Of a stretch of 64,000 nt of DNA, positions 52,604 through 63,579 are shown one piece after another. The notes under the pieces were generated by a model. The model did no database searches and was not told the DNA's origin. It saw only the letters and a program-made list of their open reading frames with translations. The stretch comes from Carposina sasakii (lineage: Eukaryota > Arthropoda > Insecta > Lepidoptera > Carposinidae): assembly GCA_014607495.2 (NCBI GenBank), contig CP053161.1:1240001-1304000 (forward strand). The letters run 5' to 3'. Within the stretch, counting starts at the first letter, position 1. Every line of letters starts with the position of its first letter. A program made the position numbers and the translations under genes.

Positions 52604-53039
52604 ACAATTTTAATGAAGGGTCATATAATCCCTGGGTGGTTTATGCGTGACCCTTGTCCCCCACCACTTATATCTAAGTACTTATTAATACTACTTACTT
52701 TCTATTCTATAGATGCATTGCCCAGTGCCCCATGTCGCGAGTATGCCAGTTACCACATAATGATCAAGAATATAACACAATTAACGAACATAATTATTAT
52801 ACCCATTATAGTTAGAAGTTCATGGCATCCTCGTTACATGTGGGACCGGTTTTACATTGTTGTAGGAAATACTTTTTTAATATCTGTTTATGGTTGTCCC
52901 CGCACAGGGACTCAATGACCTCATATGGTACATTGAGTTTATTAGGTAGCAATTATCTCAACATTTTGTCGCAACTTTGTTTTATGTATATGTCAATGAC
53001 TTTACAGTATTAAAATAGTGATTTGTATATATTTATATT
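52604..53039. other. No supported gene
   Basis: Open frames at 52580-52918 and 52822-53013 begin in or near the RTE tail and have no recognised motif. Confidence 0.45.
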
Positions 53040-54030
53040 TAATTTTTATCTTGGATGGTACAATCTTTTTTAGAATGCTAAGTTGCAATTTATATATGTT
53101 ATCTATGTATGTATTATATGTTCTGCCATAGCTACTTAGCCCATAGCCTATTACTGAGTCAGCCAAAGATAGGTAAAGCAGTCTTAGTATCTTATAGGGA
53201 AGTTTATGTCTTAAGATAACTAATTTCCCCATTATCGCTCTCAGCCGTTTGCATATGAGTTCGGTGTGCGCCCCCCAGTTGAAATTATTATCTATTAACA
53301 TACCTAGATACATATGTTCACTGACCAATTCCAGGCTATTGCATTTGCCGGTACATATATTATTTTGGTGCATACATTGGTGCTCGTGGGCCACGATCCT
53401 GGGTGTTATTTTAGCTCTTAGATATGGGGAATGTATATGCATTAGTTTAGTTTTTTGTTCGTTGATGACTAACCCAACATCGTGCGCCCATTTACATAAT
53501 GTATCATAGTTTGTCTGTAGCCTCGTTTGCGCCTCTTCTATATTTTTGTGTGCAAACAATAGGCAAGTTTCATCTGCTAACTGGTATACAGAGCCTCCTT
53601 TGAAGATATTGCACATATCGTTGACGTACATAAGGTACTCGGTCGGTGCAAGTATTGATCCTTGTGCTGAATCCATTTCGGTAGGTATTTGTTTACTGCG
53701 TTTATCAACAATGCTCACTGACGTGAATCGTCCTTTGTGATAATCTTTGAACCATTCTAGCAGTGGGCCCTGTATACCATTCTGCTCTAATTTACTATAC
53801 AATGTTACATAATTCAGTGTTTCAAATGCGAAGTCTACAAATATTACTAAGACATGTTGTTTATTATGGAGATAATAATTTACTTCGTTAGTGAATTTAC
53901 TAATTAATTGACCTGTATTCTTTTTCTGCTGGAATCCGTATTGATTGCCGTGAATGATTTTATTTTGTGTTAGGTATTTATTTAGTTCATTGCCAAGGTA
54001 TCTTTCTATAATTTTGTCTATACATGATAA
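53040..54030 (-). pseudogene. Non-RTE LINE reverse transcriptase fragment (Jockey/CR1-like)
   Basis: On the minus strand one frame is open from about 54030 to 53002. Reading order: CIDKIIERYLGNEL, HGNQYGFQQKKNTGQLI, VLVIFVDFAFETLNYVTLYS (motif A), LLEWFKDYHKGRFTSVSI, AQGSILAPTEYLMYVNDMCN (motif B), SVYQLADETCLLFA (motif C), VISEHMYLGMLID-type (seen as VSEHMYLGMLIDNNFNWGAH) and a final LQLSILKKIVPSK. Order and spacing fit a non-LTR reverse transcriptase from the fingers to the thumb. Motif A keeps the first Asp (VDF) but has AFE for AFD; motif C is ADE for ADD, so it is probably dead although the frame is open for 340 codons. Both the endonuclease end and the 3' end are missing. Confidence 0.78.
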
Positions 54031-54116
54031 TTATGGAATGAATACTATTGAAGAACATAAAATATTTTTTAATTATCGTAATTCTAAATGTTGTCACTGA
54101 TGTTGCCAATTACCTA

Positions 54117-54245
54117 TTTAAAACTAGCTGTTGCTAGCGACGTCGTCAGATTGGCCTATATCTCCGTACTCCGTACATGCAAAATTTCAATAGATTGGTT
54201 GAGTAAATAGAGCGTAAAGAGGTTATAAATAAACTTACTTTCGTT
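54117..54245 (+). repeat. 'ctagctgttgc'-type repeat fragment
   Basis: 'aactagctgttgctagcgac', 'gtcgtcagattggcctatat', then 'agattggttgagtaaataga' and 'gttataaataaacttacttt'. This is a common lepidopteran repeat layout. Parts recur at about 24494 and 25448. Confidence 0.5.
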
Positions 54246-54286
54246 TTTAGAATATTAGTTATTATTTAGTACATAGCCACATAAAA

Positions 54287-54445
54287 TTATTCTTATTCTT
54301 TATTGCACATACACAAAAAGAAATATGGCATACAACATAAAAGAAGAGATGCATGTACAATGGCAAGCTTATCTCTACAAGAGATCTCTTCCAGCAAGCA
54401 AAGCAAGTAAGGAGAAATTGTTAACAATTACAGGGTACTCGTAAC
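54287..54445 (-). mobile_element. LINE 3' UTR with poly(A) signal, second copy
   Basis: Nearly identical to 46726-46876, again minus strand, with a 20-base difference near 54365. It lies 5' (minus-strand sense) of the reverse transcriptase fragment at 53040-54030, so the two are separate insertions unless rearranged. Confidence 0.6.
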
Positions 54446-55117
54446 ATGAGTAATTAAAGCAATTAATGAATAAAATGGCTCGATGAGCATCTTTACATTC
54501 TATTCTAACTGCCAGCGTCTATGAGATACTTGTATATTATTTATTTATTTTATTTTATTTTGAAAAAATACAGCCTAATCACTTAAGTGTACAGATAGGT
54601 AGAACAGGGCTAATTTACATGTTTTTACCTTTAATTACATAAAATTACAGAATAAACTTACGTATACAAGAGCAAAAAGCAAATGGCAATAGGTAAGCAT
54701 TAAACAATTAAGTTAAACCATAGACTAATTGATTATGTTAAACTATGCTATAATATCAGATTAGGTTACATTATGGCGTCCGAGTCGGAGCCTGAGAACC
54801 GAAAACTCGGCGCTGAGTTTGTTACCCAGATAATGATTTGATAAGATCATTTAGATGGAATACTAAGCTTTTGTTTCCACGAGAAATGTAACAATTTATT
54901 ATAAAGCGTCTTACATTGTTGTCGGAAAAGCGGGATTATATAGAAAAATTCTACACATGTTTTGTGTATTCTCTGTCTTGTCAAAATTTATTTTCCGGCT
55001 AAGAATAATGCTTTTATGCTAAATATAACCAAGTTATTTTATTTTCATAGTTTGTATTAGCAATATTTAAATAGATAATGCACCCATTTGTTTTCCGTAA
55101 TATTGTGTAAAGATTGG
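54446..55117. other. No supported gene; AT-rich retroelement-like tail at 54530-54600
   Basis: 'ttatttatttattttatttt' at 54539 then 'gaaaaaatacagcctaatca' resembles an AT-tailed retroelement end. The rest is intergenic. Confidence 0.4.
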
Positions 55118-55172
55118 CACACGCCAAAACTACTGCCATGGGGGTAGGATTTGCCCGGGTTAGTTATCACGT
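55118..55172 (-). mobile_element. LINE tail (type T) remnant
   Basis: 'cacacgccaaaactactgcc', 'atgggggtaggatttgcccg' and 'ttagttatcacg' are a decayed version of 23370-23430. Confidence 0.45.
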
Positions 55173-55952
55173 TATGATTTACGAACCCTTAATCGCTTAC
55201 ATATGGACAGACTCTCTGCAGACACCACATGGCATTTAAGATATACTATGCGAAAAAAAAAAACAGTTATCGCAGTCTCACTATTGTGCTTATGTGGCTT
55301 CTTTTAAAAGCCATTAATTACTAAATGAAAAACTCTTTTTTCTTACTGATAACTCAGTAACATTTACAAATATTGTGCCGAGCAAAGAAAGGGTACCACA
55401 GTTATAGTCTACCGCAATATGCCTGACTTTAACTCGCATACAAATTCTGAAAGGCAAATCGCCTTTGAACGAAAGCTTGAAGAGAACTCATTGAATAGAA
55501 ATGATAACGCAGTTTCTTTTAACATACGTAATGGATTCCTATTGACTCTCCGGATATTATATATGGCTGATCCAATTTAAACGGCAATCTGAAGGAAATT
55601 GAATTTGTCGTAATAATTAAAGTGTATACCTACATGGAATTTCTGTAACATCGATTTAAGCCTTTAAACCGCTTGATAAAGTAAACGTGAAATAATAGAC
55701 ATCCGGACTGAATTCTAAACAGGGGAATTCATGAATAGAACTGCACAGAATTTTCCAAATGTAGACATTGTTAACGTTTATACATATTAATACCTATAGA
55801 GGTCCCTTAAGATTTGGCAGTGTTAAAATATATCTCGCTTTAGCTTATACGAGTAGCAGAGAAGTAAGCGATTTCCAAAAATGCAAACTTAATAAAGATG
55901 TATATAAGTACTTCTAAATAGAGCCTTAAAATTTGTCAATTTTAAATTAATT
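55173..55952. other. No supported gene
   Basis: AT-rich sequence, no matched repeat. Confidence 0.45.
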
Positions 55953-55980
55953 GACCCGATAGCTCAGTTAGTTAGAGCGA
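55953..55980 (+). repeat. Truncated tRNA-like module (family 1)
   Basis: GACCCGATAGCTCAGTTAGT plus TAGAGCGA equals the first 28 bases (acceptor 5' side and D arm) of the tRNA-like unit at 45342-45413; the match ends abruptly at the D arm. It sits just before a Helitron 3' half. Confidence 0.6.
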
Positions 55981-55989
55981 ATTGAAGAA

Positions 55990-56215
55990 TTTCAGGAAAA
56001 GAATGATTTTTGGAATTTTTGTCTGTTTGTCTGTGCGTTTGTGCACGCTAATCTCAGAAACGGCTGAACCAATTTCGATGTAGTTTTCAGGAATATATTG
56101 TGACAGGTCCCACTTAACATATAGGCTTTTGATCCCGGGAAAATGATTTTATCCCGGATAATTTCGACATTTTGTTTCTGTAGTCCACGCGAACGGAGTC
56201 GCGGGCGTCCACTAG
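55990..56215 (+). mobile_element. Helitron, 3' portion
   Basis: 'tttttgtctgtttgtctgtg', 'gcacgctaatctcagaaacg', 'aatatattgtgacaggtccc', 'tttatcccggataatttcga', then GTCGCGGGCGTCCACTAG|T. The CTAG end and GC-rich hairpin before it mark the Helitron 3' terminus; the 5' TC end is not recognisable. Confidence 0.62.
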
Positions 56216-57378
56216 TATATAATAATCTCTATAGAGCTAGATACATTTTGTCGGTAACGGCGCCTGTTCGCGCTGCCATGGACCGGGGAAACTATAGCTC
56301 TTATACTCTGAGTTAATACCTTAGCAAAATAAGCAATTAGACGTAATGTCTAATTAATAAGTCGTTATGTCTAATTAGTTATTTTAGGATACTGTCTTTG
56401 ATCTGTGTGGGTATTGGGGAATCCTACTCATCGTCCCACCCTTTTAACGCTGAATAAAGGAATTATTGGAAAATATCTTTATTTAATGATAGTTCTTACG
56501 TAAAATAAAAATCACACATAATTTTTTTTGGCTTTAGTATTATGTATTCTTAGTATTCTTATTGTGCACATAAATTTTTATCATAGACAGTAAGTTGTAA
56601 AAGAAATAGTATTAAATGTACTTATAACAACTCATTTTATAATATTTTTGAATAAATTAAAATATTTGCATTTTTTGGCAAAACTTGTCTCTGATCTAAT
56701 ACTAATGTAATAATAACTTTATTGTACCATGTTATATGCAATTAAATAATTATTTCGTTTCAATATAAAAAAAAACTACCAATACCTTATTCATTTTCAA
56801 AATCAAATTCTCGTTTCAACTTAATCAAATTGGATCAAGTAAGTACTGTAATTTACTAGCACAGGATTACCTGTTCCAATTACCATATTATGCAAAACAA
56901 TCGCGATCAACAATCGACGGGTGATTAGTACATTAGGTAATACTACGTTCGATTGCAGTTTGCTGTTTGTATATTTGCATGATCAGCTTTAACTAAATTT
57001 TGCCGGCCAATGAATAACACGCTTTGTGGATATTATACGCAATTAACATACAATAATTATGTTAAATTCTATTGACAAAGCGCATCCTATGCTCTGTATC
57101 TTCTCTGCCTATTATATATTACCTTTCTGACATTCTTATTGTCATCTATGTCTTATATCTTCTTTTTTCTTTTCTTGACCAGTGTTGCCTGTGGTAGAAG
57201 GTGGTTGACTAGACAACACCGGCCAGTAAATATGAGTTATGGAACTCACTTTACAACTCGCTGCACAATATCTCAACCCAAAAATCAACAGCTGCCAGCT
57301 TACAAAATGTAACTATACATACCTAACTGGTAAATACATAACTAAATGTTAAAAGGAAAATACATACACTACGTAAAA
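56216..57378. other. No supported gene, about 1.2 kb
   Basis: AT-rich. 'gtaatgtctaattaataagt' and 'cgttatgtctaattagttat' near 56340-56385 form a short direct repeat. No coding pattern. Confidence 0.45.
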
Positions 57379-57758
57379 CAATTTTGGTCGTCAACGTTTC
57401 CGAAAACTAAATGAATCTCCTATCATTTTTCTCCGATTACATAACTAGGCATACCTGGAAGTGTCTGGTTTCCAAAATATTAGGGTCATACCGGGAACTG
57501 CGTTTTCTGGTAAATGCACATCCGTAGCACAATAGTTGAGTAATTATAGACTGCGTTTTTCTGCATAAATGCACATAGACGCGCGTAATTTTTTCACGAA
57601 AAATAATTAATATGTCTATAAAAACTAACATAAACACTAGACACTATAAATTTCGCAGCGATCAAGGAAATTAAAATTTTTTTGATTTTTTTTTTTCCCA
57701 GCATTTTTTTTGGCATAAACTTACTTTCTTCATGTATAGAGTACGTACCCTTCGTTAA
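57379..57758 (+). mobile_element. Mariner-like MITE, family A, rearranged and end-trimmed
   Basis: 'attttggtcgtcaacgtttc' to 'gtacgtacccttcgttaacg' follows family A order, but both CAGGGTG termini are gone. In the middle 'ggaactgcgttttctggtaa' with 'atgcacat' is followed by a second 'agactgcgtttttctgcata' with 'aatgcacat', a partial internal duplication. Confidence 0.7.
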
Positions 57759-58980
57759 CGTAATATATTATTCCGAGTAAAAATATGTACAAATGTAACA
57801 CCTACTCGTATAGCTGCATATACAGCACACACTTGCGCTAACATAGCAAAAAGCTCCACGGCTTCTTAGCCATGCCATTCAGTTTTATGAGAGTATGTAC
57901 TCAGGACATTAAGGGTTGTCCGGCTATAAATTCGCCGGATGCACGACCAAGCCGGTACGTTCATAAATTTGAGCCGGGTGCCGCGTTCAGAAACCAACGG
58001 TGTCGCTTCGACCTATTTTACATCCACCTAGTATTTAGGTAGTGTTAATGTTAGCACGTAACTATGTCTATGAACACCTACGAGTGTAGGTCTCTGTGAT
58101 AGTAAAACCGTCTATGTATGGCTTTTACAGCTTTAATGCTGTTGAGAATGTTTCACGGCAAGGCATGTTTAGATAAAAATCGACTGTAGTTGTGGCATCA
58201 AAAAAGTAATGGAAATACCCAGAATCAAGTAAAAAAAATCACCTTTAGTATATTAATGTCTTATTAGACTCGTCACTTTGCAGACCTAGAAACTTTCTGA
58301 GCCCGCGGACGACCAGAAGTACCTTAATATCATAACGGCGTGAAAGGTTTTGCATATCAATCAATACAATACGTGTAGGCAGTCGTGTAGGTGATCGATC
58401 TATGAAATAAAGATTTTTCCACCAATATTTCACATGCAATAAATGCCAGTAGCCACAACGCCTGTACAGAACATAAAGGAGGTATAATGATGATGTGGCC
58501 TAACAAAACCTGTTGTGAAAAAAGTGTTGCTTTTGCAAAAGAAAGTAAATACTACTAGGTATTTATAAAATCACATAACATTACAGTAACTAAACCGACA
58601 TGTTATGTAATCCAACATACAATTTACATTCATATACGCACGTCCGTATTCTCAAAAATGAGGTAGCAGGATTGTAGAATCTAGAACAGTGGTTCCCAAA
58701 GTCCCACAGGAGACTCGATGGGGGTCTACGATGGCATGAAAAAATGGGCGTTCACAATTAATTTGTATGTGGTGTATGTGTGGTGTACCCTGATCTAGAA
58801 GATTCTACAGCAACGCTTAGCGAGGCAATTTAAATAATCAGTCTCAAGGTGCAAGCTGAAGAACGCCTTGACAGTCCCTGCCTGAAGTTCCTGACTGAGA
58901 GTCATAAAACAGCGACAGCCGAGCAATGGCGGAGCGCGGCGACAGCGTTGCATAACTACTATACAAATAATAAAAAATAT
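57759..58980. other. No supported gene, about 1.2 kb
   Basis: Mixed composition. 'caaaaatgaggtagcaggat' at 58654 may be a family D scrap. Minus-strand open frames at 58245-58439 and 58795-59010 are not recognised. Confidence 0.42.
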
Positions 58981-59504
58981 AAAAAACCCCCGACCCAAAA
59001 AAGTACGCAATCATTATGAGAAAAGGTTTCAAATGCTAAACCCTATAAAAAGCAAAAAACAACTTTTAACACTACGTAAGTACCAACTAAAGCATGTCAG
59101 ACTATCTACTCGGGACTTTGTGCCACCTTTATGTCGGAGGCATAACCGCTAATTTTGAACTGCAAATGGTTATCTTGGCCTGCTGTTGACCGTACGTATG
59201 AAATTTTTGATTAAATTTTGTTGCGTCTTCTCCGTTGCTCTTCGAGCCCTAACAGCACACCAGCTCAGTGGTCCCAGAAGACATTAGTGTTTCAAATGTC
59301 AGATCCCACATATGCTTGCAAGCAAACTGAGCGTGTAACATCCCTATAGCACCTATCGACCTGATGACCTTGAAGACCTAAACCGATTTCCACCAAACAT
59401 AGCTAAGAACACTCTCGACTGATATACCTTTCAAACAAAAAAAAACCGCATTAAAATCGGATCATCCGTTTGGGAGCTACAATGCCACAGACAGAGAGAT
59501 ACAC

Positions 59505-59540
<36 letters not shown>

Positions 59541-59581
59541 AACTTATAACACCCCGTCGTTTTTGCGTCGGGGGTTAAAAA
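58981..59581. mobile_element. About 600-bp element with AACCCCCGAC inverted ends
   Basis: Left end AAAAAACCCCCGACCCAAAA and right end TTTTTGCGTCGGGGGTTAAAAA are inverted repeats of about 20 bp with two differences. Near the right end, 'cgcattaaaatcggatcatc', 'cgtttgggagctacaatgcc' and 'acagacagagagatacac' lead into the (AC)14 tract. I recognise this right-end series from lepidopteran repeats; class uncertain, no transposase. Confidence 0.6.
59509..59536 (+). repeat. (AC)14 microsatellite
   Basis: Uninterrupted AC dinucleotides inside the right part of the AACCCCCGAC element. Confidence 0.95.
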
Positions 59582-59655
59582 TGTAACGGATCGCTGTCTG
59601 TACATGGAAGATATATGAGAAAAAATATTATAGGAGACCTTTATCAACGCAATAG

Positions 59656-59879
59656 TACCCAAAAAAATATTTTTGTCTGTTTGTCTGTTTGATTATGCAC
59701 GCTAATTTCAGAAACGGCTGATCAGAAACGATTTCGATGCAGTTTTCAGAAATATATTGTGACAGGTCCAACCTAACATATACGCTACTTTTTATCCCAA
59801 GAAAATGTTTTTATCCCGGATAATTTCACATTTTGTTTTTTTTGTAGTCCACGCGGACAGAGTCGTGTGCGTCCACTAG
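59656..59879 (+). mobile_element. Helitron, 3' portion
   Basis: 'gtctgtttgtctgtttgatt', 'atgcacgctaatttcagaaa', 'tgtgacaggtccaacctaac', then CGTGTGCGTCCACTAG|T. Same family as 55990-56215, with an extra duplicated 'gatcagaaac' stretch near 59718. Confidence 0.62.
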
Positions 59880-60847
59880 TCTTATATATATATATCTCTC
59901 TTTTCTGTCCGATGGCGTCAGCGACTGCTCATCTAATGAGAGCAACGTTCGTGTGCTCTCAGGTGACTGACGTAGTCAATTTTTACAGAGAATGTGCGTC
60001 TACACTCAGGCGACATACAAAGTTCCCATTGTCATTTTTGTGCTCGTAGGCTTACTCTTTCGACATGTACGGAAAGATATAGACTTTGGTGAAAAACAAA
60101 ATAGGTGATTACTTAATACTACGTGCAAAGTCTATATTGACGGCGCAGGTTTAATTTAATTAACTATTATACTGTTGTAACTACTTCATTGTAGCGTACA
60201 TAAATTTTACCATGGTCACATTTCAAGTGCTGCCGTCACTACGGTGGGTGTGTCAAAGAGGGTTTTTTATTAGGTCTGTTTTCACATCGAAAAAAATGGG
60301 CCAATTTAAGTTTTTAATACATATAGATCTAAATAATATCTGGATTATTGTTCAATATAATGTCAAGCCCGCTTTTGACTACAGTTTCCCAACATAACGA
60401 TTTTAGGAAACGATTTTAGGAACTGTTAACTCGTTATTTTTTATATACCCAAATTATACCAAACAGTTAACACATACACTGCGAGCAAAGTTCCACAAAA
60501 ATATAATTAAATCTATATGAGTAGGTAGATAAGTACAATAATTAAAAAGGAGTGACACTCATTATTTTATAAAATGTTATTTCGATGCAGTTTTATTTGC
60601 AGAAGTAAGTTTGCTTTTTTTATAAAAGAAAAAGTTTCTGAAAATGAGCTGCGCAACTAATCTGCTTCTCATGTCCGGGCTTAAGGCAACCGTGGACCAG
60701 GAACAAAAAGAGCAATCTAGCAGGCACTCGTTAAACTGAGTTTACTGAAGCCGGTAGTTTACTCGACCAGTTTTATAAGCTAAGCATAATATAAATATCT
60801 GTAATTGTTATAATTCAATGCCATACATACATTAACACACGGCTGTG
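59880..60847. other. No supported gene, about 1 kb
   Basis: AT-rich. The open frames at 59867-60049 and 60212-60397 are not recognised. Confidence 0.45.
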
Positions 60848-60898
60848 TATCCGAAATGGGGTAGCCCGTACTACAGGATCATAAGGGAGGAGCGGGAA
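60848..60898 (+). repeat. Family D left-end fragment
   Basis: 'gtatccgaaatggggtagcc' and 'ctacaggatcataagggagg' match the start of 6450-6630. The fragment ends where MITE B7 begins. Confidence 0.55.
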
Positions 60899-60902
60899 TA
60901 TA

Positions 60903-61123
60903 CAGGTGTAACAAAAGTTAAGCGAAAAGCTAAAAATATAGCTCATATGAATCACATGTTTATTTTTCCTATATAGTATGGAGAATTCCTAACCCACTCA
61001 GGAATGTTTATACAATCTTGAAAAATTAACATTTGATTTCGAGACTCAAATTTTGGGGTAGGTTCTCTACAGTAGGTTCATTTTATAGCATTTCGCTTAA
61101 CATACCCTTTTTGTTACACCCTG
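60903..61123 (+). mobile_element. Mariner-like MITE, family B
   Basis: TA|CAGGTGTAACAAAAG (one G short) at the left and TTGTTACACCCTG|TA at the right. The palindromic layout is as in 7535-7793, with the left arm shortened. It lies immediately after a family D fragment. Confidence 0.75.
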
Positions 61124-63049
61124 TATAATATATTTTATAAATGATCATTGTAATAGCTGATAACAAGTCTCTTCTAATAAAATAAGTAAAATTGACCCAA
61201 CCAACTAAGATATTATCTTTACTTCCGGAAATATAATCTGGACTGTTGAAAATTGGATTTCAAAACTTGAATTTGAACTGCCATTATCTACCGCTTAATC
61301 TCTCCCTTCATTAGCATTGGAGATTTTTTCCAGATCAAACCCATTCAGATACTAATTATTTTAATGGAAAATATCTCGGTTTTTTCCTTAATTTCCGGCA
61401 CCAAAAGTTTTATTACATAATTTTTGACGAAGGGTCAAATCCAAATCGGTTTTTGTCGTGCATTCGTGTGGTTACAGTCTATCAAGATTAGTTAGAGTAA
61501 GGCCTATTGAATCATTAAGGTCGATCGTTGGCTGGTTTTCCTCTATAATTGACTTTATCAAATGTTTTTCAAACGTGAATGAAGCTGGTTTGACCGCATT
61601 TATAGTTCATTTTGTACTGGTCGCGATCGTTTGGTTTGATTACGTTTGGGCACGAAGTTCGCGTTAGTATAAGTGGGCATTGTTAGTAAATTTCTCTAGG
61701 TAGCCAATATGCACACACGTTTGATCCTAAAATTGCTTTTTCGACTCAAATATTACAAACCTACCTAAGATTATTGACATGCTAGCTGAAAATATGTGTC
61801 TTCTAATAACTTAAATTCTGGGAGCTGATTGCTAGGTATAAAACCTAAATTATAAACATGTTTTTAAACATGTTTAAAAACACATACCTACTTGGAAGCT
61901 CAAAATCAAAGGGGATAACGGGACTGTAGAAGCCCTCTGTCTGCCTTATCTAGGGGTTACAGGACCTTAACTCAGATAAGTTAAGATTATACCTATTATT
62001 GCTAAATATAAACTTGTATTTGCTAAATTTCCTTAATAATAGCCACATATAATCGATCTCATGGAATTAATCAAATACATTTATAAGCAATTTTAAGGGT
62101 TCTTTTCACAGAGGAATTCGACAGGCCACCTGCCATCCTAACGTTGCAAATCTATACAGTATTAGAAACATCGTTAGAGGGCGTAAAGAGGAGATGGGCA
62201 CAAATCGTTAATCTTTATACAGTCGAAGGTTTGAATATGTCGTTATCGGTCTGGAAGCTAGCCAAGACTATTACTAGTGAATTATTTCGTACCAATCTTG
62301 GGTTAATACCAAGATTTCCGACGCGTTGCCGACCGGATGGATTTGTTGGACATTTTATTAACATTTTCGGTAGATCTTCTTATAAGTACAATTTTTTTTT
62401 GTGGAATTATAGAATCTGAATTCAAGAGTAATGAAAGGTGCTTTCAACATTTAACATAAACTATTATATCTCTATTGAAATCCATGGGACTACAGAGTCC
62501 CGGTCCTTTTGAGAAGCGTGCATCGGCTGTAGTAGGCAAAATGTAGAAAAAGAGAACTTAAACTGTCTACTCTATACTAGAATATTTTAGCGAAAAAATA
62601 CATCCTAATCATCACCAACCAGCGCCATTCATTCCAGTGCCAGTAACCGCCGCAACCACTGCCTATCATCTGAGGCAGATATCATCCGACCACCTTGGCG
62701 GTGATCTGATACTCTATAATGTACAATATATGATGCAGCTATAATGTACATTGTATAGGCCTTTATCCGAAACTGCGTTTACAACTGCACTGACAAGTAA
62801 TACATAGAAGTAAAACTTTAACATCGTTACATGATGTATTTCAGTCTCAGCAATTCCAGAGAGCAAACTTGTGCAGCTACAAGTAGATTCAAGTTGTTAG
62901 TTTAACCAAATTACCCAGAGAGAAGCTTGGAGTGCTGCTACATAACTAATGCAATTTTTATTGATCCGAATGTACAAAGTTTGTTTAAGGAGCTGTCTTG
63001 ATCTTTAATTTCGAAGTTAAATCGTTTTTACTGTAAATACATACATATA
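61124..63049. other. No supported gene, about 1.9 kb
   Basis: AT-rich. Open frames at 61458-61667 and 62144-62419 have plausible residue mixes (for example VKRRWAQIVNLYTVEGLNMS) but no recognised family and no flanking gene structure. A small palindrome 'aaacatgtttttaaacatgt' lies near 61855. Confidence 0.42.
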
Positions 63050-63170
63050 GTATACAAGGCTGTATTACAAGAATTGAAAAATTTCTGAGGAAATCCGGCA
63101 ATCACGTTTAGAAAAGCGGGGTTAGATGTTTAAGACCAGTGATACGTTGCTAGCTGAGAGAACGCCCCTA
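63050..63170 (+). repeat. Family D, diverged copy
   Basis: 'acaaggctgtattacaagaa', 'cggcaatcacgtttagaaaa', 'gcggggttagatgtttaaga' and 'ccagtgatacgttgctagct' follow the family D order. Confidence 0.5.
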
Positions 63171-63296
63171 ATTTTTTTGTAACTCACACCCTTACAACAC
63201 ATTTTTTAATTGAATATAGGGATACTACATAATGAAAAATGTAACACCACTTTGTAACCAAAAATTTATAATTATTACGCAAACATTTTATTTTAT

Positions 63297-63579
63297 AGTT
63301 GTGAACATTCTATCTTAGCCTAGTGCTTAAGACGTGCGCCTTTCAGTCGAAGTTCGATTCCCGTCACGGGCATTATAATTTTACAACTGAATTTATTACA
63401 TGTCCAGATTTTCTAAACATTGTCACTTAGCTATAACCGAAAAGAGACAGGCAGTCGGCCGTAAAACAAATTATGCGAAATCTTTGGCAACGCGAGTTTT
63501 GAAAGAAACCATATTGCGCCGTCCCCATAAAAATAATAAGATGAGGGCAGGAAGATGATGATAAGTTGTAACATTCTAT
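63297..63579 (+). mobile_element. SINE-2, second full copy with 16-17 bp duplication
   Basis: AGTTGTGAACATTCTAT (63297-63313) precedes and AGTTGTAACATTCTAT (63564-63579) follows a 250-bp unit. B box AGTTCGATTCC is at 63351-63361; the A box region is shortened (TAGCCTAGTGC). The body includes 'caggcagtcggccgtaaaac' and the tail 'atattgcgccgtccccataa' through 'gggcaggaagatgatgataa', the same tail as the RTE LINE at 27681. Like 21188-21476 but with a diverged head. Confidence 0.8.

Noticed and set aside
53040..54445. One LINE made of the reverse transcriptase fragment and the poly(A)-signal tail at 54287
   Set aside because: On the minus strand the 3' tail lies upstream of the reverse transcriptase, so the order is wrong for a single insertion.
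62144..62419. 91-codon open frame
   Set aside because: Residue mix is plausible but there is no family resemblance and the end is AT-driven. Not strong enough to list as a gene.
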